Source: Schistocephalus solidus (taxonomy: Eukaryota; Platyhelminthes; Cestoda; Diphyllobothriidea; Diphyllobothriidae). From it: a stretch of 64,000 nt of DNA. The stretch lies in NCBI GenBank assembly GCA_017591395.1, contig WEDG01002553.1:1-64000 (forward strand), read 5' to 3'. The position numbers were made by a program, and so were the translations under genes. Shown in pieces: positions 54,501 to 64,000 of the stretch. The notes beneath the pieces were generated by a model. That model was not told the origin of the DNA. It did not search any database and was given only the letters and a program-made list of their open reading frames with translations. How positions within the stretch are numbered: the first letter of the stretch is position 1; each line of letters starts with the position of its first letter.

Positions 54501-57500
54501 TCTTCACAAATGACAGCTGGCCTCGAATACATCTTTAGATATAACATAAAGACCTTCAATCTCGAGAAATGAAATAACCCCTTGAAATTCACAAAGAAAT
54601 ATGGATTCCCTAACAGTTCCATGCCAATGGTCGGGCAAACTCACAACGCATGACTACGCATATCAAGCAAATACTACTTACAGATGAGACGCTTAAAAAT
54701 GGTGAAGCCCCTAATTATTGAGACTACGTATTCGCTGTTCTTTGGCCTGGGACCGAAATTCATTTGTTCACAACAAATTATGGGAAATTTGAGGAACTAC
54801 AGGGAACCTACAGTTTGCCGGCTGTTCAGAAAGCAGGTTAATGAGAAGTAAGAATAATTGTAAACAATTGCATACATATATAAATACATGTGTGCATAAA
54901 TAAAAATATATATAATATATTATGCATATTATTTAGTATATAAATATAAATATACGTAAGCATACACATAAAGGTAAACATAAAACATATATATATATGT
55001 GTATATATATTCGGCCCAAATTTTCATACCAACTTTCAGTCTGAGCATAAAAAGCTAACCATAGACTAATTAGATCCAAGAGCTTGATTTATTTCTGTGG
55101 ACATTAAAAAGCCGGAAGTTCCCACCCACATAACTGTATTGACTGGTTGATTCAACCAACCTCAAGGAAAAATGCGCTCCCGTCCTTGGTATATTTGTTT
55201 GCTATCAATAATTACGGAAACTGTTGCATGCCTTGAAATACCAGTTGAGAAAGTCCAAGATTTGCCTACTACATGATTTCGGTATCATTGTAGTTTTGGT
55301 TGCAATAGTGAAAATATCCTTAATATGAATATTAGCTTAAGACGATGCCATCCCTGACTAAGAGGTTTATGTAGATTGTGTGACAAAAGACAAAATCAAA
55401 TATCATGAACCGATTTAATCAAATAAAAAGACCGAAACAGTGAGCGTAGAAAATATAAGTCTAGACGCAGTTGGCCAACTGATCATTAAAATTGATGACC
55501 GACATTCAGATAATCAATCTCAACCACTTAACCCTTTCATCGTTTAATAACAATATACTCCCTACCTCATTCGGTGTAAAACGAATTTGTGAAAAAAAAA
55601 TTATCAAATATAAAATATTACCTAAGTGGAATCATAATAGTATTTATAATAAAACATGGTCGCAAGATATGTCACTCGCGTCACAAAGCCGGCTTTTTAA
55701 AAAGCCTGTTTCTGGCAGCCTTCAAATGCTTCATGCTGCAAAAAGGATTATTAACTTAGTGTGCATTTTTTTCAGGGCTTTCCAATGCCGTTTTAAATGT
55801 AGTTATTTTGTTATAGGAAATATATGAAAATAATTCAACCTTGCACCCATTTTTTTAAAAATTACTTCTTTCTTAAAATGTATGCTTAAACATCAAGTAT
55901 CATTCTATTTGAATATAAACCACTGTAATTATGAGATTTACAAGACCATGAATTATCCATTTATATATCATGGTATATTTTCATTTAATTATGCTGCATT
56001 TTTAAGGGAAGGCATTGTGTATGTATCCCACAAACGTAAACGATACTAATAATCTTTGATTAATAGAGCATATAAATGTAAAAGTATCCTCATTTGGATG
56101 ATAAATAGCTTGCTGTTTGAAAACCCCAGCAGGTTGGTTCTACATTATTAAGAAATTTAAATTTTTTAGAAAATTGCAGAACCCCCTTCTTTCAAGCATT
56201 AAATTTTAACGAGGACGTAACTTCGTATCAAATGAATATAAAGAAGAGTATATTTGTGCATGTTCTTTGTACCATACAGTTGCATTTATAAGGACATTTG
56301 CAAATAATTTGAAACACTGCATGGTTATAACGTAGTCATTGTTTGCGGTAAAACTTTTGAAAGCGGTCGGAAAAAAGGTCGTTCAAATGTCTTGATTGAA
56401 GTAGGAATGAAGTATTTTGGGTGTATGTTCTATCAAATTTTTATGCTACAGCATTATTGAAGTTATCTTTTATTATGTGAAGCACATTTTAGAATTTGGT
56501 TAAACATTTCACTAGAAAAAAATCTACTCTATTCGTATAGCTCGTTTCAGAAAAGTGTATCTTTTATACAAATAATATTTGACGTAGGTTTGCGTGCAAA
56601 AGGCTAAACAATGTGGTAAAACTCCATTTTTCATTTTATTGGACCTAAACCAATTTTTGCATCATCGCGCATTTATTTTCTTAATCGCAGAGGGAAACAT
56701 ATACCAAGCCATATATTGCCTATCTGAAAATTCTTTTTTGTTCAGTGTACGTCAGACAAAGACAGGTTTGAAAACATACGTTAGTTTATTTAGATAGTTT
56801 TTCAATTTTAAAAATTCAATTTATTAAATAGTTGAGTTATTATGCCCGTAACAGTAAATATTCCTACCAAACGAGGCCATTTTAACTTTTCATCACTGAC
56901 AAATTTAGTTTCTGTTACTGTTTAATTTAAAATAAGCTCTCACACAGAAACAACAGTTTGATTGACATATGGTCCTTGATATTAGTAAAAGGAACTCTAA
57001 AAGTAAACAGAGCTAATGAACATTACTCTGCTTAGAATATAATTGTTTGTTGTTACGTCTGAGTCTAAAGATTGTCAGTAATTTTAAGGGAAGTGAACAC
57101 GAGGATCAACGACTGAATTTTTTTTAGATAGCCTTACCTTTGAACAAATAAAGCATTAGAAAATCCATTAGCAAAATACAACATAAATACGGTTTGCAAA
57201 GCAATGACGTATAAGAGACCTTCTAAAGGCTCAAAGGAAATTCACCACAGCTGATAACTTACAAGTTCCTTGTATGTTAGTTATATGTTTTCGTATTTTT
57301 TGAGTTAAAAAAGATGATCCAATTGCCCATATTTGGCAACAAATTAAAGCTGACTATCGAGGTAAATGCCTTCAAGAACTACCTTAATAGAAGGTTCGTA
57401 TGGATATGAGATACAGGCACTTACATTTAAGGTAGACAATTTTAAGCCCTTTGAAAGAGTACTGTTCTTACTGATATCCCATCACCCTAACTCAAAATCA

Positions 57501-60500
57501 AACGGTCATTCAATTGAAAAAACATTCAAACAAACACAGATGCCAACTGCGAATTTTACTTTACTTAATCTAATGTCCTGCCTCTCAGAAAAATCAAATG
57601 CTCTTTACTTTAATCAACAACCTCTTGGAGAAGATGCACTTAAAACTTGTGTAAAAACAGTTTTTTAAACTCTAAATCGTGTATTGCGTTTTGTTTTCTC
57701 ATAGTTCAGTGTTGACAGGCGTTGTGTTCTTCTACAATATGACTTTTATTCATTTAACCTGAGAGCTCGCATTTGTGGTATGCACGATCTGCCCAAAAAT
57801 TGTTATTTCGAGACAACGAAAGAGTATTCTAAATATTTGTTCCTACTTGGCTTAACCAATGGCTGTAAATTATTGGTTTGGTATTTTGGCGGATACACGT
57901 ACAGGTTTCCCATTGAGTAAGTATTATGCCTTAATTGAGGCACACATGGAAGCTATTTTACAGCTTACTTTATTCTTCAACTACTCATAACCGTAATTAC
58001 AGGCAAACATCTAATTAACGTTTAAATATTTCTCAAAGAATACTAAGCTCCTAAACGTTTCACACAGAATTCGTGTGCAACTCATTAGACATCGTTAGGG
58101 TGTTCAACTTTTTGTGGATTTTATTGAGACAATTTCAGAGTGAGCAAGGATCCATTAGAAAAGGTAAAATAATCCCCAGCATGTTCCTTCCTCACGTCTC
58201 CTTTGAAAATTTTGAAAAAAAACACAAAAAGGTCTTATAACGAGTTGAATTGAAATTAAATAGCATCTTCAGACCAGCCACCGGCCAATATATTTACTTC
58301 AGGCATGAAAGATAACCTATAATTTCGAAAGCATATAATTTAGTAGATCCTTAACCCTATTGCATTATACCGTTTCTCAGTAATGAAGCTAATTATTGCA
58401 AAAACTGTTCAAATAACATGGACTTTCATTTTATGAACCGAATGTCCTCAAAATCCGCCGCATTCCAAAAAGCGCCAAATAATGCTTGTATATTCATTTA
58501 TCTGCTTGACTAGGTCCAGTCTCTTATGCGTCTGATAGTAAAACATATTCAGTTTTGAACGAAGCCTTTACGACTTCTGCATTCTTGGAGAGTCTAACAA
58601 AGGAGAAAAAACATTCTATCGCAGAGGAACGCGGCAGGATAACCAGCCGAAATGTTTACTGGCAGTGGGAGCGTTTGCAAAAGGCCGGGAGACGGGATCT
58701 CCTGGATTGACTTCAGCAGCATTTAGTTCGAGAGCACATTTTTGATGTGATGTCAGAATTTTCTCCCTGTGGCCATATACAGTAGATTCCCAATTTCATG
58801 AAATGTCAACCGAAATTCTGAAATTTGTTTTCGATTCAAACAGATCAATTAAGTAGGGTTATCGTATTGAGTATCATGCAGTTTTATCCCAAGGTATTTC
58901 AGCTAGAGTTTGATGCCGACCTTTGTAAGAGCTTCATTTGGACCGTTCGCAGAAAATATACTCTATATAAAATGGTCACGTAACTAGTATGCAACTTTCT
59001 TATCGATTTTCGATGCTCTTATTAGTTCAAAATAACTTTTTATAGAAAATAGGCACACATATGTTCCTTCTTTTACTCTTTTGATAGAAACTTACGTGAT
59101 CTTCAAATTTATTGCTTAAAGAAAGGGTATCTTTTGGTTTTGAATAGTTTTCTATGTTGAACCCTACTGACCGAGAATCTTGAATTCTAAATTTCTGAAA
59201 TACATGCTGTATACATTATGTGTAAGGAAAAATCACACATTTCTGTACGGTATGAAGAAGAGGTCGCAACGTTTTCATAAAATGTTTTAATGGATTTGGA
59301 TCGTATTAAATACATTCGAGGCAACATTAATAATTGACGGATACAATATATTATCGATGGCCATTTAAAAGTCTTTATACATCTCATAATAAGAATATTT
59401 TTGAAACCGAAATGGGCTTTTTTGAAGTATTAAATTTAAAGATGACGTACGTTTCTTGCCAAAAATAAAACGAAATGACATTTTTCGTGTGTGTTTTCTG
59501 TAATATATAGTTGAATCAATAACAACATCGTAAATAAATGAGAAAATTACATACAACTTAGGTAGTCATTTTGTATAGAATATGCTTTTTCGCTGGCGGT
59601 CAGAAAGAAGCACTTTTCATAAGCCGGCATCTTAACGTGACGGAAGTATCCTCGGATTGGGCTACATGATAACCAATACGAAAAACCTAATTAAGAAAGT
59701 TGTTTGAATCAAACAACTGTACTAGGACCAGACTCCAATGTATTGGATAAAATTCCCTATGCAAAATGTTGTTTATCCTGTAGGTATGGTTGAGTTAAAT
59801 GAGATGAAAAAGAGAAAGTGCGTTTTCCTCGGTTGGCACTGATGCACGGAATTTGCCAGAATTGGAGCCAGGCTGAGATGCAATGGCTGGCGAAATTAAA
59901 CAGCCCGATAACGAGTGCCACAGAGGCCTGTTCCGCACACTATATCGGAGTACTTTACTCAAAATAATAATGTGATGTACTAACAGCCATGGCTTGGATA
60001 GTCAGCATTTGACTAAATAAATTGCTCCGTCGTTGGAATCGGTAATAGGATGATGTGAAACCTTTAGTGTGTGATCTTTATGATTTTTCTCTGCGAAAAG
60101 AGTTGTGTGAAATGCATCGCTTCAATGCACCTTCTGCACTACCGCTTGAGTCGCGCAGGGCATTAGCATTTAAGAGGCAGTTGAGATAGATCAATCTATG
60201 TAGTTGTTGTAGCGATCACATTTTCATGACTTAGACGGATATCAGATAGGAGTACAAAGATGTCCTACTTATGGCCGAAGAAGATAATTCGACGACTTTT
60301 TTGCTAAACTGCTTTTAATTTTACCCTAGTCATACAATTTTAGAGACATTCGTGATTTGAAACCTGGTTCCTGTGGAAATAGAGATCAAAATATTTGTCC
60401 TCCAATGTGATTAAGTTCACCTCTGATATTGTCCGTAATGTTTCGATACCAGAGGACAGTAGGTATTAAAAAAATGGATTTGGCTATTAATAAATTATCT

Positions 60501-60819
60501 TGCGAATACCGCATCTGGTAAATATTACCACCTGCGGCCGACTGGACAGTGATCCTGTGGCTTAATAGTTGTGCAATGGAGTTAAAAGCGTCCAGTGTCC
60601 AAATAATCACAGTTCAAAATTCACTGGAGTTGGGTAGTTTAGCTGACGTGGACTGATAAACCAGAAATGTCATCTCAATCACCCTTTCTTCTTTTTTGTA
60701 CTTCATTTTTATAAATTACAATCCAAGTTGGAAATTAATGAACCTTTCCTATAACCTGATTGGTCAGCGCTACTCCCGATCCGGGCACGGCACCCATTTA
60801 CAAAGCGTTTAACTCAATG
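51516..60819. other. AT-rich intergenic DNA
   Basis: More than 9 kb without a supported gene. Open stretches at 53843-54130 (both strands), 55492-55827 and 57366-57668 (100 codons, plus) lack recognisable domains, flanking splice sites or homologues in the window. No tRNA, rRNA or CRISPR-like array was seen. Confidence 0.4.
54870..55010. repeat. AT-rich simple-sequence tract
   Basis: Imperfect runs of ATATAT, AAATATA and TACATA units, including (AT)n near 54989-55009. Confidence 0.7.
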
Positions 60820-60965
60820 TTCAATGCTCCGGGCTTCGAATCTCAGGTACTCCACACTTGGGAATGGATATGAGTAACTGATGATGGCTAAAAGGCTACG
60901 AATTGTCATTCCAGTTTCACTTGCCTTTGTCGGATTTCCATTATCTGCATATGTTACTTTTCACT
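60820..60965 (+). mobile_element. tRNA-derived SINE copy
   Basis: A degenerate B box (GCTTCGAATCTC near 60832) is followed by the family body: CTCCACACTTGGGAATGG, GATGATGGCTAAAAGGCT, TTGTCATTCCAGTTTCAC and TTGCCTTTGTCGGATT. This matches 47011-47110 in order. Confidence 0.65.
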
Positions 60966-61889
60966 ATTTGACCGCTAGCGAGGGCTCCTTTTGCTAAAAA
61001 TTTAAAAATGATCCCTTAAAAATAAACCTATTTTTTTTTCCTCGTCGTCTCTCTAGATTAAGCCCAAATGCAAAACTGAACAAGGATGTCCAGCAATCAG
61101 ATTACAAGCGCATCCATTTCATGGTTAACTCTCAGTTGCTACAGTAACCCAGAGATAGTAGGGACCGTCGTCCCTTACCTAGCATGAGGATTATTAACCC
61201 GTTCTTGGAATTTATAACCGAAGCCTACTATTAACAAATTCGTTAAGCAGTGTTTTGCATGTTCTTCAATCAGGATGACGCAAGATCTCATCCAAAGAAG
61301 GACAAACACTTCAATTTTTCTGCTTTGGATACTGTGTATGTATTTAACTTCTTCAAGATCCTCGTAAAAATGAAACGAGCAATTCTACCTCTCAACTTAA
61401 ATCACATGATTGTAAAATAGTGTGTTGTAATGGAGAGAAATCTTCGATGATTTAACTCTGGAAAAGGCTTGACGCATGTGATCAAACCATGCCCTTAATC
61501 GCGTTGGAAAACATACGCTCCATTTTGATATGTTGGCAGTTTATACTATTACTGCGTACCAGCTGTCATGAGAATTATTTTCTTCAGTCTCCTGCAGTCT
61601 CTCCTGATTTCCTTGCGCGAAGAGTTCGAAAGGGTGTGACAGTTTAGTGCAGAATTGAAAAGCATAGGAACAGGGCGGAAAATATGAAATGACAATGGCA
61701 GAGATTGTGAGCCACCTTAGCCACAAATAACCCCAGGATCGTGTAAAAAGACATTGTGGTAATAGGGGCTTTATATATATGCATATGTATGTGGTAATAG
61801 TATTTCAAAAACATAGGGTTACTTCTATAGCTATAAAATTATAGCTATGAAATTATATCATTTTTCAAGTAAATATGAGCTGGCTCATG

Positions 61890-62060
61890 AATATTGCTGG
61901 CAAAGGCAAGGGAGACTGGAATAGCCATATTTGGCTCATTAAAGGTCGTCAACCAGTCATATCCAACCCCAGGTGGCGCACCACCCAAGGATCAAACCCA
62001 CGATCTCTTGATCTGAAGTCTACCGCTCTAACCATTGAGCTACGGGCCCATTGCCTTTCC
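61890..62060 (-). mobile_element. tRNA-derived SINE copy with intact head
   Basis: On the minus strand a tRNA-like head starts GGGCCCGTAGCTCAATGG. Its A box is at 62042-62031 (TAGCTCAATGGT) and its B box, GGTTTGATCC, at 61998-61989. The family body follows (TATGACTGGTTGACGACC, ATTCCAGTCTCCCTTGCC). The anticodon arm cannot fold normally, so it is a SINE rather than a tRNA gene. Confidence 0.7.
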
Positions 62061-62274
62061 AGTTTTGATGGGGAATGTTGACTTAAATTCATCGATGAAT
62101 GTCCAACGATTGCTAACGGAACTAACTCGTTCCGCTCTGTCTTGGGGCTCACTCTCAACCTTCGCCAGCAGTTAAACAGCGACTGATGGTAGAAGAGGTA
62201 GATGTTAATTGCGATCGGTGTGTTCATTAATGAATGCAAGTCAATATTACTGACTTAAACTGGCATGAAAAGAG
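62061..62274 (-). other. Repeat tail flanking the SINE pair
   Basis: Positions 62105-62210 match, in inverted orientation, the downstream half of the copy at 62455-62545. Examples are GCTAACGGAACTAACTCGTT and TTGGGGCTCACTCTCAACC. This suggests two head-to-head copies of one longer repeat. Confidence 0.5.
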
Positions 62275-62545
62275 ATCGTAGCTCGAATTTTAGAGCATTG
62301 GACTTCTAATCAACGATTTGCGATATTGATTCTCGGATAGTGCCCCACCTGGGGTTGAATATGACTGGCTGACGACCGCTGGTAAGCCAGAACTTGTCAT
62401 TCCAGTCTCCCTGGTCTTGCCGGCAATGTTGATCTACCTCTTCTACTACTAACCGATGTGCGGCTGCTGGCGAGGTTCGAGAGTGAGCCTCAAGGCAGAG
62501 CTGAACGAGTGAGTTCCGTTTGTGATAAGTGAGCGTTCATCAACG
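62275..62545 (+). mobile_element. tRNA-derived SINE copy with downstream module
   Basis: A degenerate A box (TAGCTCGAATTT) and B box region (GATTCTCGGAT) lead into the family body GAATATGACTGGCTGACGAC, TTCCAGTCTCCCTGG and GGCAATGTTGATCTACC. A short CTTCTACTACT run follows, then the module GGCTGCTGGCGAGGTTCGAG to AGTGAGCGTTCATCAACG. This copy shows the unexpanded form of the internal trinucleotide run. Confidence 0.65.
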
Positions 62546-63089
62546 AACCCAAATATGAAATGCTCAACAAATGTAATTATTATACGAATGTCGATTGAAA
62601 CCGCCCAACAGTCACAGGTAACTAAGTCCAGTTAAAACAAATATTTTCATGAAAAACTAAAGGTAAATTGTCATACGACAAATGTGAAATTTCAACGCAC
62701 TGTCATTTACTGCCATAAAATAAATATTGGAATTAAGTTGATATGGAACATGTTTTGCAATAAAAGAGACAAAAGCTGTGGAAATAGCAAGGCAAATCTC
62801 ATGTCGAGTTTTTTTACTCTCCCCAGAGATCATGTGAGGTCCACTGCACTATCTTTCGGACCGAACATATAAAAATGTACACCAATTTTGTGTATCAATA
62901 ATTGAGGAAATAAGGTGCTTGAAATTATAAAAATGGTGCTTGTATGATTGTCTGGCCGGATTTAGTCGAAGGAGCTCTGACCTGCAAGCTGCGTCATTCC
63001 TCTTGCTTTGCTTTAGTAAGCTCGCAGTTCCTCTACGTGGTTGCTTTGTCTGCATCTCTGGGAAGTCCGCTAAACGATGTTGAACAATT

Positions 63090-63190
63090 CTTGCCACGGC
63101 ATTGGATCTCCAGTTTGCCGTTGATTAACAGGCGAACTGACCTACCACCAACCTTTTCAGTGCTGAGACATTGCCTGGGCATGTAAAGGA
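63090..63190 (+). pseudogene. Penelope-like C-terminal scrap (PLE-3)
   Basis: The plus strand reads PRHWISSLPLINRRTDLPPT then FSVLRHCLGM and a stop. This parallels the end of PLE-2 (ESWFSGSQSIDKRNDLPAP, YSVLRLCLG). Upstream of 63090 the similarity is lost. Confidence 0.45.
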
Positions 63191-64000
63191 TCAAGCAAGA
63201 GGCCGCGGTTAGAGCATACGCACGAGAGACTACAGACACACCAAGATACTGCTTGCCAAACAGCCTCACTCGATAAAAAATGACTACTAAAGTAGTGTGC
63301 GTTTTTTAAAATTTTCGATACTTGAGCATTTAGGTATATTTTTTAGATAACCGAAGCAAACCTATTCTTTCTTGTTCTCACTTGAGATCACGTCATTATA
63401 AGACGTCATTAGAACATTTTTGTACTCAAAATGGGTCTATGTAGGTTTTAAAAAGGTTTCTAATTTTGAAAGATTTTAACATAATATCATGCCTTTTCAA
63501 ATAGCATCTCATCTGATCATTTAGAAACGCCCCTCATAAACTTAAGGGTCCACATTCATTACAAATATTTCTGAGCAATGAACGTTCACTTTACAATGAA
63601 ATACAATCATATTAGCTTGTCCTTATATAAAAAACGTGTAGACTGTAGCCTGTTGACTGAAAACCCTAAGCGCGAATGGAACCAACAATTATTTTGGAAT
63701 TGCAAAACCTTTTAAAACCAAGCAATAACCTCTCTTTGAATATAAATATTTAAAAAAACGTGATTCGCTACCATATGAGTGCACGATATCTTTGCCTTTT
63801 ATTTCTTTAAAATAAATTTACATTTTAAGGGCGTCGAATATACCTATAAAAAGGCACGATATCTAAGTAGTTATTTTTTTAATGAGTGAAAAATTTTCTG
63901 GAGGTGAAAAAGACATACTTTCGAAAGCCGTAATCCAGTTGTGTGTAAAATATCCTCCGATCATTCTCCAAGACAATAAATAAAACAATTTCACTTAAGT
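63191..64000. other. AT-rich DNA to the window edge
   Basis: Nothing recognised. Confidence 0.4.

Noticed and set aside
61989..62048. A tRNA gene on the minus strand
   Set aside because: A/B boxes are present, but the anticodon arm is unpaired and the SINE body follows directly.
1..64000. CRISPR arrays, operons, ribosome-binding sites, rRNA genes or a bacterial origin
   Set aside because: The window is eukaryotic, with spliced genes and retroelements. No regular direct-repeat/spacer array or rRNA sequence was seen.

Overview
This is a eukaryotic, animal-type window. The most likely source is a parasitic flatworm, and I favour a diphyllobothriidean-type cestode. Reasons: two host genes are split by short GT-AG introns; most of the rest is dead retroelements; and the elements include Penelope-like RT/GIY-YIG relics and a non-LTR retrotransposon whose ORF ends in a chain of C2H2 zinc fingers. 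I associate that last type with tapeworm genomes. The organism assignment is inference; nothing in the window names it.

Host genes. Only two are convincing, both on the minus strand. A seven-exon aspartate aminotransferase of the mitochondrial (GOT2) type lies at 5876-8535. A three-exon secreted ecto-nucleotide pyrophosphatase/phosphodiesterase (ENPP family) lies at 49041-51515. The aminotransferase reads cleanly through all exons but shows no transit peptide. The ENPP gene carries every catalytic metal ligand but has a one-base excess in a nine-A run in exon 2 that breaks the frame.

Layout. 1-1905: 5'-truncated copy (A1) of the zinc-finger retrotransposon, here called LINE-A, joined to a scrap of another copy. 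3405-3822: Penelope-like RT relic. 4313-4891: small inverted-repeat element with a sister at 48012-48581. 5876-8535: GOT2. 9880-11915: Ty3/gypsy-type relic. 11930-24166: LINE-A copy A2, split by a nested pile. Inside A2 sits an antisense LINE-B (13110-20865). Inside LINE-B sit a DNA transposon with an intron-containing gene (15610-18008) and a 3' fragment of a further LINE, LINE-D (14395-15140). 24326-28865: tRNA-derived SINE, a LINE-B relative (LINE-E) and smaller RT/ORF1 relics. 29786-32299: LINE-A copy A3, bounded by a 16-bp target-site duplication. 33335-35480: a LINE-A scrap, then a long Penelope-like relic. 36000-48600: decayed repeats, trinucleotide microsatellites, a GIY-YIG relic and SINEs. 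49041-51515: ENPP. 51516-64000: AT-rich sequence with a few SINEs and no supported gene.

How it fits together. The two enzyme genes are unrelated and simply lie in repeat-dominated DNA. Three features merit most attention: the LINE-A architecture (endonuclease, RT, then about five C2H2-like fingers, with a 3' UTR made of repeated modules that each carry a hairpin), the five-exon DUF4806-like transposon gene, which is nearly intact despite lying in a dead host LINE, and the ENPP homopolymer frameshift. Family names come from motif recognition by eye; no database search was possible.
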